Notes: generated by a model not told the origin, from the letters alone. A stretch of DNA of 33,388 nucleotides from Akkermansiaceae bacterium UBA5020 (GCA_002396885.1 DGXY01000035.1:38524-71911); one strand, 5' to 3'. Shown: positions 22,213 to 30,494, counted from the first letter of the stretch. Numbers and translations are program-made.

Positions 22213-22905
22213 TCAAGAGGAGAAGGACCGGCTGTTCTGCCGCCGCCGGTGCCGCGGTATGGGATTGACAGGGCCTTCGGTCCAATCTTCATCCTCCTCC
22301 AACTCGGAGAGATCGGATTCGATCTCCTCGCCGGGCGCCTCGGGACTCACTTCCGTAGCGCGCTCCGGCCCATCCTGAGCGGAATTTCCTGCCTTTTTCA
22401 CCGGGGCGGTCGACGCGGGATCTGGAGTGAGGTCGAATTGGAGGACAAAGGTGCTGGACCCGGATCGTAGGCTCACCGAGTGCATCGCGACCTGGTCACC
22501 CATGGTGATTTTCGTGACTTCCACATCGCCGACCGGTTGATTCAGACGGAATTCATGAAGGGCTCCGGCCTTATCCTCAAGGTAGACATACGAAGTCCCT
22601 GCGATCTCGGCGATCCCTTGGAGAGTGAACTTGCAGACCGCAGGCGGGGGCGCCGGAGCGGCGACGACTTTCGGAACCTCCGGCTTGGCGGGCAGGTTGA
22701 ACAGCTGGGCGGTCCACAACGTTTTATAACGCTCGACGCTGTAGGGCTCGGCGACGCTGAGAAGGTTCTCGCTCTCAGTGACGGGGGTGGCCATCGAGGC
22801 GTCCGGGAATGGAAAACCGATCCCGAGAACGAACAAGGCTCCCCGCACCGATAAGGTCCGGACTCTGGTGCGCAAGGTGTGGCGGAGGTTCATCAGGGAG
22901 GCCAT
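22213..22905 (-). CDS. GspC-like exported or anchored protein with acidic C-terminal tail
   Basis: 230 aa from ATG 22905; a second ATG at 22893 is equally possible. One hydrophobic segment at ~18-34 (LSVRGALFVLGIGFPFP) is a signal anchor or signal peptide. The motif PYSVERYKTLWTAQLF at 54-69 matches PYSQDRYSVIWHEAFVF of the protein at 16753-17214. Then come a Pro/Ala linker (PPAPPPAV region) and a compact beta domain (CKFTLQGIAEIAGTSYVYLED) like the HR domain of GspC or PilP. The last ~60 residues are acidic (ESDLSELEEDEDW) and end in a basic RHRRRQ patch. It may bridge the inner-membrane platform and GspD. Function is inferred from the shared motif and the locus, not from a confident family match. 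Confidence 0.6.
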   Translation of the reverse strand: MASLMNLRHTLRTRVRTLSVRGALFVLGIGFPFPDASMATPVTESENLLSVAEPYSVERYKTLWTAQLFNLPAKPEVPKVVAAPAPPPAVCKFTLQGIAEIAGTSYVYLEDKAGALHEFRLNQPVGDVEVTKITMGDQVAMHSVSLRSGSSTFVLQFDLTPDPASTAPVKKAGNSAQDGPERATEVSPEAPGEEIESDLSELEEDEDWTEGPVNPIPRHRRRQNSRSFSS

Positions 22906-23311
22906 GGCGGGAGTGACTGGATCGAGGTCGAGGACGTAGAAAAAGCGATTCAGCGGATGATCGATTCAGCAGCCGGCTCGGAAGGTGAGATTGGATAGCC
23001 GACCGGGGTTCATAGAATTTTTCGAAGAAATGCTTTCAGCTGATGGATTCGCTTTAAAAAATATTTCGGATCGTTTTGGCCGCAAAAAGCGGTTCACACG
23101 GCATAATTTGTAAATCATTTCTGCTTGAATGCAATCCTTTTTTTATGGAAAACCTGATTTTTATCACTTTTAGACTTAGAAGTAGGCTCATAATTCTTGC
23201 CGGAGCGAACCTTTCACCGGATTTCAGACCTCGCGGGGAACCGCAAGGAACCAGCGGCCTCCCTCGCCAAGCAGCGTGAGCCCACGACTGCGCGCCTTTG
23301 CGGAATAGCGT
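22906..23311. other. Intergenic region with AT-rich island upstream of the GspC-like gene
   Basis: Together with the small frame that follows it, about 520 bp separate two - strand genes. The part 23025-23200 is markedly AT-rich compared with its surroundings and probably holds the promoter of the GspC-like gene. A weak candidate on the - strand is TTGCAT, 16 nt, TACAAA around 23110-23135. A small CCGC-AAAAA-GCGG hairpin lies near 23081-23095. No convincing gene is seen in 22906-23223. The stretch 23224-23325 carries protein-like - strand sequence described under the small frame at 23312. Confidence 0.4.
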
Positions 23312-23428
23312 TCACTCCATGAAGAGGGTCCACCACCGGCTCCCCTCCGCGTCGTTCAGGGCCGGACGAAAACTCTTCCCACCCGGAAGGTGGAAGCGAC
23401 GGCACTGACCGTGCCGCTCCGAAATCAA
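23312..23428 (-). CDS. Possible 38-residue ORF coupled to the sigma factor, or frameshifted relic
   Basis: A TTG overlapping the sigma-factor stop (TTGA, 23428-23425) opens a frame that reads like real protein (CRRFHLPGGKSFRPALNDAE, then SRWWTLFME) and stops at 23312. In another frame the protein-like reading continues at once with SERYSAKARSRG and GGRWFLAVPREV to a stop at 23224. The two parts together look like one short protein broken by a frameshift near 23315, possibly a dispersed element. A 6-bp hairpin (CGGCAC/GTGCCG, 23400-23416) lies inside it. TTG initiation is uncertain. Confidence 0.25.
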   Translation of the reverse strand: MISERHGQCRRFHLPGGKSFRPALNDAEGSRWWTLFME

Positions 23429-23937
23429 TTCCCTATCCTCACCTTTTCCCCTTCAAGCGACTTCCGGAGCGCCTCCATCCCATAGCGGTAGCGGGAGGCG
23501 GCGGTATTGGGGGAAATGTCGAGGGTTTTGCCGATCTGGTCGAAGGTCAGCTCACCCCAGATCTTGAGCGTGATCACTTCCTGGAATTTCTCCGGTAGTT
23601 TCGAAAGAGCCACCTGCAGGGCGCGGCTCGTGTCATCCTCGGGCAGTTCGAACCAGGCCACGAGCTCGCCGCGATCGAGGACGGATTCCTCCTCGCGCCG
23701 CTTCCGGCGCTCGTTGCTGCGGCCCAGATCGATGGCACAGCGGCGGACGTTCGTGTAGGCCAGACTGACGACCTGATGGTCGGGGGCACCCTTGTGAACC
23801 TTCCAAGTGCGCACGAGAGCGGACTGGAGGACGTCCTCGGCATCCGCCTCGCACCGGGTTTGTTGCCGGGCAAAAAGCATCAAGCGGGAACCGTTGCGGT
23901 CCAGCCAGTCACGCCATTCCTGTGAGAATCGCTGCAT
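23425..23937 (-). CDS. ECF-type RNA polymerase sigma-70 family factor
   Basis: 170 aa. Region 2 spans ~15-75 with the typical core CEADAEDVLQSALVRTWK and a following YTNVRRCAIDLGRSNERRKR. A charged acidic linker leads to region 4 at ~105-160, with LSKLPEKFQEVITLKIWGEL and the helix-turn-helix TFDQIGKTLDISPNTAASRYRYGMEAL. There is no region 1 or 3, so it is a minimal two-domain factor. No anti-sigma factor is recognisable beside it. The 85-bp spacing from the upstream TPR gene on the same strand suggests a possible shared transcript. Target genes are unknown. Confidence 0.92.
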   Translation of the reverse strand: MQRFSQEWRDWLDRNGSRLMLFARQQTRCEADAEDVLQSALVRTWKVHKGAPDHQVVSLAYTNVRRCAIDLGRSNERRKRREEESVLDRGELVAWFELPEDDTSRALQVALSKLPEKFQEVITLKIWGELTFDQIGKTLDISPNTAASRYRYGMEALRKSLEGEKVRIGN

Positions 23938-24022
23938 CGGTGATAATGACGCACCAGTTGCCGGGAACGTTCAAAAATTTTGGTCCGGGAGGCGGGATTT
24001 TCGTCCTCCTCCCGGGATTCGA

Positions 24023-26458
24023 TCATTCCTTCCGGAAGGTGAGGCCGGGATCGCCCTCGGGACTGCCGGCGAGGAGGAAGTGGAGCGAGCCATCCTCGTT
24101 GAGAGTGATGTCGCCGACCATCTGCACATCCGTGGCCGCGAGAACGAGGAGCCCGTCTTCGTCGATCGACCATTCCCCACTGAGGACATCGCCGGTGGCG
24201 CCTTCGTAGTTCCACGTGAAGGTGCCGATCGCGGTGAGAGAGAGGGTGATGGCCTTGTCCTCGGCCGACTTCGTCTTCCAGATGCCGTAGAGCGATTCCT
24301 CGGCGATGGGTGCCTTGGCAAGCTCGACCGGCGCCGGGGCCGGCTCGTTGCCGATCGCCGGCTCGGGAGCGGTCTCCGGAGCGGAGTCGGCGAGGAGGGA
24401 TTTCAACTGCCGTGAAACGGTGTCGCTCGGCTGCAGGGTGGCGGCACGATCAAACATCGCATAGGCCTCGGTGAGATTTTCCCCGACCATGTAGTGGTAG
24501 CCGAGGAGGAAGTGCGGCTCGGGCGCGTCCGGGTGGGCGACGACGTAGTCTTCGAGTTTGCGGAATTGCTCCGTATAACGGTCGGTTTTGTCGTAGAAGC
24601 CGATCATCGTTTCCCAGTCCCAACCCGGTCCGGAGGCAAGCACGGAGTGCAGCACGCCCGCGGCATCCCCATAGCGGCCCAGGGCGAAGAGCACGAGCGA
24701 ACGGAATTCGTGGAGGACAGGATCGCCGGGGGTATGGGAGATCCCTTCGTCGATCGCCTTCGAGGCCGAGACGTAGTCACCCACCCGGAAGGCTTCGCGG
24801 GCCCGATCCATCGCCGCCGAGGATTTTTCCGCAGCCGTTTCGGCGAGTTCCTCCGTCGCCGGTTCGGCATTGGAGGCGACCACGGTGATGGGCTCAGCGT
24901 AGCGGATGATCGTCGTCGAAGTGGTCACGGGAGGGGCGCTGTAGGGGTTGTAGTAGGAGTAATATCCCGTGTCATAAGCGAGACGACCAAGCGTCCAACT
25001 CGCGAGGCCCCACGGCACGAAGGTCGAGGGGGTGAGGTCATAGCTGCCGTAGCCGGGAGGGTAGTAGAGCGCGGGACGGCTGTAGTAGGCATATCGGCTC
25101 GTCCAGTCATGGTTCCATCCATAGTCCCAGCACCCGTTGTGCCAGGAATAGTTGTAGCTGGCTCCCCACCAGGGACGGTAGCCCCAGACCTCGGGAAGGT
25201 AGGCATAGTTCACCGAATGGCAGAAGGTCGGGCTGACGTAGCTGGTCCGATAGGGTGCGTAGGAGGCATGACGCCAGACGCCGTATCCACCACCGCCGGC
25301 CGAGCCACCCCCCTCGTAGGAGGCCGCGCCGCCACCGCCCGATCCTCCGCGTCCGCCGCCGGACCCTTCGCCAGCAATCGCTCCATCCACTCCGGCGCGG
25401 GGATTGTGGTAGATCCCTCCGCGGCTCGCCAAGGTGGTGATGCGCGAAGGACGCGAGGCTTTGTTGTTGTTGTTCTGTTGGTTGCCACCTTGGCCACCAC
25501 CGGCTTGACCCCCGCCCTTGCCACCCCCCCCGTTTTCTCCGCCGCCGCGATTCGCCTGAACCAAGTTGGGACCGCTCGAGACACGCGTGTTTTTGCCCGC
25601 ATTCGGACCGCTTGGATCGGGGCGCGGGGACGAGGCGTTGGATCCTCCCGCTCCGCCACGAGGACCCGCCGGGTCCACGCTGGCGACAGGCGAGTTGGTG
25701 GCGCGGCCGTTGCCTCCCTGTGCCGCCGCAGGAAGAGGAGCCCGGTCGTTGCGATCCTTGCGATCATTTCCTCCGTTCCCTCCTCCATTGCCGCCGCCGT
25801 CGGGCTTCCGGGCGACTTGCGAGGAGGGTTTCGGGGCCGGAGACGGTAGCGAACCGCGCGGATTGATCGAAGACCCACGCGACGCGACTGACGGCGAGGG
25901 TTTGGCACTCGGCTTCGCAGAGGGCCTCTGAGCCGGTTTCGGCGACACCGAGGGAGCGGGTGAATATCCGCGCGAGACCACGCTCGGCGACGGCTTCGAG
26001 ACGGTGGGGCGTTGCGGCGGCCGCGGCGCCGAGACACTGCGATTGCCTTGGCTCGGGTTGTTGCTCCGCGAGGCCTGATTCGAGGAACCCCCGGAACGAT
26101 TCGGAACAGAAGAACGTTGGCTCACACTCGGGCTCTTCACGACGGGACGCGGAGAAGAAAATCCTCGCGACACGGTGGGCCGGGAGGGCACGGGGCGCGG
26201 AGCAACGACACGAGGCGCACCACCTCCGGAACGGGTGCCCATGGAAGACCCGCCCATGGAAGGCGTGGAGGACTGGCCGCGGTTGGAGTTACCACCGCCA
26301 CCACCGCCACCACCGCCACCACCGCCACCACCGCCGCGGTTCTGGTTTTGTTGCTGGCCCTGGCCACCGCGGCCGAGCGCATCGGTCGGAAGCGGACCGG
26401 ACGGTACAAGAAGCAGGGCCGCCGCGAAGGCGGCGACCCGGGGAGGGGATTTTTTCAT
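24023..26458 (-). CDS. Exported Gly/Ser- and Tyr-rich protein with TPR repeats
   Basis: 811 aa from ATG 26458, chosen over 26533 because it starts a signal peptide (MKKSPPRVAAFAAALLLVPS). Residues ~30-390 are low complexity: a run of 15 Gly at 42-56, then Ser/Pro/Arg/Asn-rich sequence. Residues ~395-510 are rich in Tyr and Trp (YGVWRHASYAPY, WGASYNYSWHNGCWDYGW), as in some surface or wall-associated proteins. TPR-type helices follow (~545-700: AREAFRVGDYVSASKAIDEG, PHFLLGYHYMVGENLTEAYA). The C-terminal ~90 residues (LYGIWKTKSAEDKAITLSLT onwards) form a beta-rich, lipocalin-like domain. Similar mixed proteins are common in PVC bacteria but I know no defined function. The neighbouring sigma factor may be co-transcribed. 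Confidence 0.85.
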   Translation of the reverse strand: MKKSPPRVAAFAAALLLVPSGPLPTDALGRGGQGQQQNQNRGGGGGGGGGGGGGGGNSNRGQSSTPSMGGSSMGTRSGGGAPRVVAPRPVPSRPTVSRGFSSPRPVVKSPSVSQRSSVPNRSGGSSNQASRSNNPSQGNRSVSAPRPPQRPTVSKPSPSVVSRGYSPAPSVSPKPAQRPSAKPSAKPSPSVASRGSSINPRGSLPSPAPKPSSQVARKPDGGGNGGGNGGNDRKDRNDRAPLPAAAQGGNGRATNSPVASVDPAGPRGGAGGSNASSPRPDPSGPNAGKNTRVSSGPNLVQANRGGGENGGGGKGGGQAGGGQGGNQQNNNNKASRPSRITTLASRGGIYHNPRAGVDGAIAGEGSGGGRGGSGGGGAASYEGGGSAGGGGYGVWRHASYAPYRTSYVSPTFCHSVNYAYLPEVWGYRPWWGASYNYSWHNGCWDYGWNHDWTSRYAYYSRPALYYPPGYGSYDLTPSTFVPWGLASWTLGRLAYDTGYYSYYNPYSAPPVTTSTTIIRYAEPITVVASNAEPATEELAETAAEKSSAAMDRAREAFRVGDYVSASKAIDEGISHTPGDPVLHEFRSLVLFALGRYGDAAGVLHSVLASGPGWDWETMIGFYDKTDRYTEQFRKLEDYVVAHPDAPEPHFLLGYHYMVGENLTEAYAMFDRAATLQPSDTVSRQLKSLLADSAPETAPEPAIGNEPAPAPVELAKAPIAEESLYGIWKTKSAEDKAITLSLTAIGTFTWNYEGATGDVLSGEWSIDEDGLLVLAATDVQMVGDITLNEDGSLHFLLAGSPEGDPGLTFRKE
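26291..26338. repeat. 9-bp microsatellite (CCACCGCCA)n inside the Gly-run codons
   Basis: The + strand shows about five nearly perfect tandem units of CCACCGCCA, encoding the poly-glycine run on the - strand. Unit length is a multiple of three, so copy-number change would alter the length of the glycine run without breaking the frame. Confidence 0.85.
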
Positions 26459-26656
26459 GGTCGCAAGGATGAGTGATGAGAGACGAGACCTGCAAGAAGG
26501 TTCGCACGAGGTGGGACGAATGTAACCGAGCAATCATGCAAAAAAGTTCCGAAAATGACTCTCGCCCTCGAAAGGAGGCGGAACCGACCCTCTCGAAGCC
26601 CCGGCACGACAGGGTTCGCTCGCCAAAACGACCCGGACGGGTTAGGATCGCGACCG

Positions 26657-27688
26657 ATGGCAAGCGCGCATTCCGAAGACGAGCGATTCATGCACGAGGC
26701 TCTCGCCGAAGGGGCGAAGGGGCTCGGCACGACGAGTCCGAATCCCCCCGTGGGAGCGGTCGTGGTGCGCGAAGGGGAGGTGATCGGGCGCGGCTGGCAC
26801 GAGCGCGTCGGCGAACCCCACGCCGAACGCCACGCCCTCGGAGACGCAGAGCGGAATCATGGCCCGGCCGCCACGCGCGGGGCGACCCTCTACGTGACGC
26901 TGGAGCCTTGCTCGACCCACGGCCGCACGCCGCCCTGCACCGAGGCCATCCTCGCTTCGGGCATCGCCCGGGTCGTCGTCTCGGCGACCGATCCGAATCC
27001 TGCCCACGCGGGAGCCGGACTCGACCTGCTCCGCGAAGCGGGCGTCGAAGTGACGACGGGGGTGCTCGAGAAAGAAGGTCTCGATCTCATCCGCTTTTTC
27101 GCCCGTCACATCACTACCGGACGTCCCTGGATCATCGCCAAGACCGCAGCGACGCTCGACGGACACACCACTCTGCCAGAAAGCCTGGGCCGATGGATCT
27201 CGAACGAAGCCGCGCGCGAGGACGTGCAATCCTGGCGACGCCAGTGCGATGCCATCCTTGTCGGAGGCGAGACCTTCCGCCGTGACAATCCCGCCCTGAC
27301 CCTGCGGGGAAAATGGGCCGAAGGCCGCCCGCAGCCTTGGCGCGTCGTGCTCACTTCCGACGTGGACCTGCCCAAGACCCACCAACTGTTCAACGACCTC
27401 CACCGCGAACGAACGATCATTCACGAAGGCCTGACACTACCACAATCCCTCGACCGCCTCGGAGAAATCGGGGTTTGCTCAGTGATGCTCGAGTCGGGCG
27501 GACGCCTCCTCACCCACGCCCTCGGGGAGGGGCTCGTCGACGAAATGATCCTCTACCTCGCTCCGCTTCTCGGAGGCGGCGGCAAGCGGATCCTCGCAGT
27601 CGAGGGTCTCGTGGCGCGGCTCGAAAATCCCGAATACCTGGCGATCGGTGATAATCTGAGAGTGCGCGGCCGGGTTGCGAAACCCTAA
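26657..27688 (+). CDS. ribD: Bifunctional riboflavin biosynthesis protein RibD (deaminase/reductase)
   Basis: 343 aa from ATG 26657; AGGA nine bases upstream supports it over an in-frame ATG at 26555. The N-terminal deaminase has the zinc site HAE at 55-57 and PCSTHGRTPPC at 84-94 (Zn ligands H55, C85, C94; proton shuttle E57). The C-terminal reductase begins near 155 with WIIAKTAATLDGHTT and includes ILVGGETFRRDNPALTLR and the MLESGGRLL motif. It converts 2,5-diamino-6-ribosylamino-4(3H)-pyrimidinone 5'-phosphate by deamination and NADPH reduction in riboflavin synthesis. No other rib genes and no FMN riboswitch are visible here; the upstream 198 bp are shared with the divergent TPR-protein gene. 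Confidence 0.96.
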   Translation: MASAHSEDERFMHEALAEGAKGLGTTSPNPPVGAVVVREGEVIGRGWHERVGEPHAERHALGDAERNHGPAATRGATLYVTLEPCSTHGRTPPCTEAILASGIARVVVSATDPNPAHAGAGLDLLREAGVEVTTGVLEKEGLDLIRFFARHITTGRPWIIAKTAATLDGHTTLPESLGRWISNEAAREDVQSWRRQCDAILVGGETFRRDNPALTLRGKWAEGRPQPWRVVLTSDVDLPKTHQLFNDLHRERTIIHEGLTLPQSLDRLGEIGVCSVMLESGGRLLTHALGEGLVDEMILYLAPLLGGGGKRILAVEGLVARLENPEYLAIGDNLRVRGRVAKP

Positions 27689-27825
27689 CGAACCAACAAA
27701 ATCCCCTTCGCCGGGGCGATCGTGATGACGACGTCGAGAAAGGAAGAAGCGTCACGGAATCGCCAGTGATCTTCCTTGACCTGATGCCCGATTCCCGCGA
27801 ACCAGTAAACGGATTTTCCGTCCGA
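27685..27825 (-). pseudogene. Possible C-terminal gene fragment in the ribD downstream gap
   Basis: The 139-bp gap between two + strand genes contains a - strand frame of 46 codons that reads like the end of a protein (KSVYWFAGIGHQVKEDHWRF, then SFLDVVITIAPAKG, stop overlapping the ribD stop). It has no usable start codon and is closed by a stop at 27828-27826. It may be a remnant of a gene lost from the - strand, or chance. I do not recognise the family. Confidence 0.25.
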
Positions 27826-27827
27826 TC

Positions 27828-28979
27828 ATGAAGTCCCTCCTCATCCTGCTCCTCGCTTCCGGACCGTTCTTTTTCCTTTCCGCCCAGGAAACCCACGGCA
27901 CCTCGCTCGCCACGATCAACGACGCCGCCGCCTTCCTCGCAGGTGAAGAGCTGCCGAATCAGACCGATCACCCGCTCACCCAGACCGCGGCCTGGAAAAG
28001 TCACGTGAGCCAGTTCGGCAAGGACTTCACGAACCACCAGGAGCGCGTCCTCTTCCCCATGTCCGAGTGGTCCGCCGCCGAAGTCTCCCCGGCCCAGCCT
28101 CCTGGAGCGGTGGTGCGCTACCTATTCAGCGGTCCCGACATCCTCCACGCCATCCATATGTTCCCCACCGCGGGGACCTTCATCCTGTGCGGCCTCGAGC
28201 CCGTCGGCCAAGCCCCTGATATCACCGCCCTGAACGAAGGCAACGTCGCCACCGCCCTCGGCGAAGTGCGCAACTCCCTCGGCGAGATCATCCAGCTCAG
28301 CTTCTTCCGCACCAAGGACATGAAGGACGACCTCCAGTTCGCCACCTTCCAAGGCACGACCCCGATCATGATGATCTTCCTCGCGAAGTCCGGCCAGTAT
28401 GTGAAGGAGCTCGAATTCCTCAAACTCCAGCAGGACGGTAGCCTCGCGAGCCAGGGCTCCGACCACAAGGGCGCGAACGCCGTGCGTTTGGTCGTCTCGC
28501 CGCGACGCCTCAACCAGACCAAGACGATCTACTATTTCTCGAGCGATCTTTCCAACGGCGGCTTCGACCCGACCGGCTTCGGCACGTGGATCGCACAACA
28601 GCCCAAGGGTAGCGCCTATCTCAAGGCCGCCTCCTTCCTCATGCACAACGACTGGTTCTCGAAAGTGCGCGACCATCTCCTGACACACAGCGAACAAATC
28701 ATCCAGGACGACTCCGGGATCCCCTACCGCCGCCTCGATCCCGCGACGTGGAACGCGACCCTCTACGGCGTCTACACCGGCCCAATCGATCTCTTCAAGG
28801 ACTCATTCCAGGGCGACCTCGTCCAAGCCTATCAAAGCGACAAAAAGCCGCTCAACTTCGGCACCGGCTACAAGTGGCGGAAGGGCGAATCGAATCTGAT
28901 GCGGTTCGTGCTGAGGGATTTGCCGGCGGCTCCGGCTCCAGCCGTGACGCCTGCGGAGGCACCTCCCGTTCCCCAGTGA
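27828..28979 (+). CDS. Exported protein of unknown function
   Basis: 383 aa with a signal peptide (MKSLLILLLASGPFFFLSAQ, cleavage about residue 19). The mature part contains VVRYLFSGPDILHAIHMFPT and TFILCGLEPVGQAPD, a pattern I associate with a family of uncharacterised bacterial exported proteins. A SFFRTKDMKDDL segment and a long mixed alpha/beta C-terminal half follow, ending in an Ala/Pro-rich tail. No catalytic motif is recognised and there is no lipobox Cys. It stands alone: 139 bp after ribD and 120 bp before the enolase-family gene. Confidence 0.85.
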   Translation: MKSLLILLLASGPFFFLSAQETHGTSLATINDAAAFLAGEELPNQTDHPLTQTAAWKSHVSQFGKDFTNHQERVLFPMSEWSAAEVSPAQPPGAVVRYLFSGPDILHAIHMFPTAGTFILCGLEPVGQAPDITALNEGNVATALGEVRNSLGEIIQLSFFRTKDMKDDLQFATFQGTTPIMMIFLAKSGQYVKELEFLKLQQDGSLASQGSDHKGANAVRLVVSPRRLNQTKTIYYFSSDLSNGGFDPTGFGTWIAQQPKGSAYLKAASFLMHNDWFSKVRDHLLTHSEQIIQDDSGIPYRRLDPATWNATLYGVYTGPIDLFKDSFQGDLVQAYQSDKKPLNFGTGYKWRKGESNLMRFVLRDLPAAPAPAVTPAEAPPVPQ

Positions 28980-29015
28980 GGTCCGCTCAAAACGCCCCGG
29001 GCAACCGGCTGCATC

Positions 29016-29030
29016 TTGGGGAAGTCCCAA
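29016..29030 (+). terminator. Small hairpin after the exported-protein gene (weak terminator candidate)
   Basis: TTGGG-GAAGT-CCCAA forms a perfect 5-bp stem 37 bp after the stop codon at 28979. No T tract follows directly; TTTTTTT occurs about 45 bp later at 29073. It may be only a mRNA end-stabilising structure. Confidence 0.25.
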
Positions 29031-29099
29031 TGATGTCTCTTGAGCCCAACGCCTTCCAACCCGAAGCTGCCCCTTTTTTTACTCACCCCTTCGACCCCC

Positions 29100-30494
29100 A
29101 TGTCCACCCACCCCAAAGCCGCCCGCATCAAGGAAGCCACCCTTTATTTCCTCCCCATCGCGATGCGGGTGCCGCTGAAGTTCGGGGCGCAGGTGCTCGA
29201 CTCGGTCACGTGTGCGCGGGTGCGGGTCGTGATCGAGGGGGAGGGCGGCAAAACCGCGGTCGGCTGGGGTGAAACGCCTCTGGCGGTCGCGTGGGTCTGG
29301 CCTTCGCCGGTGCCCTACGAAGAGCGCCTCACCGCGCTCAAAGACTTCACGATCGCCATCGCCAAGCATCTGCCCACTTGGGGCGCGACCGGTCACGCCT
29401 TCGAGCTGGGCCACGATTTTATCGAGCACGAGCTGCACGGCCTGCAGGACACCTTCAACGCGGACCGGGCTCCCGAGGCGCATTTGCCGCACCTCGCCGC
29501 GCTGGTTTGTTTTTCTCTCTTCGACATCGCCTTGCACGATGCCTACGGCAAACTCCACGACCGTCCCGTCTACGAGACCTACGGGCCCGATTTCCTCCCG
29601 CGCGATCTCGCCGACTTCCTCGAGCCGGTCGAAGATGGACCTTCTTTCCGCGGGCTTTATCCCGCCGATTTCCTGGTGAAAGAAGCGCCGAAGAAACTCC
29701 CCGTCTGGCACCTCGTCGGGGGTCTCGATGCGATCGATCCGGCGGACCTCACCGGCAGCGAACCGAAAGACGGCCACCCCGTGCTGCTGCGCGACTGGAT
29801 CCGTGAGGACGGGCTCGACTGCCTGAAGATCAAGCTGCGCGGCAATGACCAGATCTGGGACTACGACCGCATGGCGAAAATCGGCGCGATTTCCCGCGAT
29901 CTCGACGTCACCTGGCTGACCGCGGACTTCAACTGCACCGTCACCGAACCCGCCTACGTCAACGAGATCCTCGACCGCCTCAAGAGCGACGATCCGGTGA
30001 CCTACCAGAAACTTCTCTACGTGGAGCAGCCCTTCCCCTACGATCTCGAGGCGAACCGCATCGACGTGCGCAGCGTCAGCGCCCGCAAGCCGCTTTTCAT
30101 GGATGAAAGCGCCCACGATTGGCGTTTTGTGAGGCTCGGCCGCGAACTCGGCTGGAGCGGCGTGGCCCTGAAGACCTGCAAGACCCAGACAGGCGCTTTG
30201 CTGAGCCTCTGCTGGGCAAAGGCCCACGGCATGACCCTGATGGTGCAGGATCTCACCAATCCCATGCTCGCGCAGATCCCGCATTTCCTCCTCGCGGCCC
30301 ACGCCGGCACGATCATGGGCATCGAGTCGAACGGCATGCAGTTCTATCCCGAAGCCAGCGCGCCGGAGCGCGAGGTGCATCCCGGTCTCTACCGGAGGAA
30401 AGAGGGCGTCCTCGACGGCTCGACTCTGTCAGGTCCGGGCTTCGGGTATCGGCTCGAGGAAATCGCGCGGGAATTACCCGAAGCGGTGGGGTGA
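29100..30494 (+). CDS. Enolase-superfamily enzyme (mandelate racemase/muconate lactonizing-like)
   Basis: 464 aa from ATG 29100; an in-frame ATG at 29040 is less likely because the conserved region begins at IKEATLYFLPIAMRVPLKFG. Superfamily residues are visible in order: KIK at 243-245 (catalytic Lys on strand 2), metal ligands D276 (TADFN), E309 (VEQPF) and D335 or E336 (MDESAHD), and second Lys K358 in VALKTCKTQ. It is longer than typical members (~360-400) because of an insert at ~160-230. These enzymes abstract a proton alpha to a carboxylate with Mg2+; the substrate, probably a sugar acid or dipeptide, cannot be told. Gluconokinase three genes on makes a sugar-acid role worth testing. 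Confidence 0.82.
   Translation: MSTHPKAARIKEATLYFLPIAMRVPLKFGAQVLDSVTCARVRVVIEGEGGKTAVGWGETPLAVAWVWPSPVPYEERLTALKDFTIAIAKHLPTWGATGHAFELGHDFIEHELHGLQDTFNADRAPEAHLPHLAALVCFSLFDIALHDAYGKLHDRPVYETYGPDFLPRDLADFLEPVEDGPSFRGLYPADFLVKEAPKKLPVWHLVGGLDAIDPADLTGSEPKDGHPVLLRDWIREDGLDCLKIKLRGNDQIWDYDRMAKIGAISRDLDVTWLTADFNCTVTEPAYVNEILDRLKSDDPVTYQKLLYVEQPFPYDLEANRIDVRSVSARKPLFMDESAHDWRFVRLGRELGWSGVALKTCKTQTGALLSLCWAKAHGMTLMVQDLTNPMLAQIPHFLLAAHAGTIMGIESNGMQFYPEASAPEREVHPGLYRRKEGVLDGSTLSGPGFGYRLEEIARELPEAVG

Noticed and set aside
24494..25849. 451-codon open frame on the + strand
   Set aside because: Opposite the low-complexity and Tyr-rich TPR protein; its Gly/Arg/Val-rich translation shows no domain, while the other strand has a signal peptide and TPRs.
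29079..30380. 433-codon open frame on the - strand
   Set aside because: Antisense shadow of the enolase-superfamily gene with conserved catalytic residues on the + strand.
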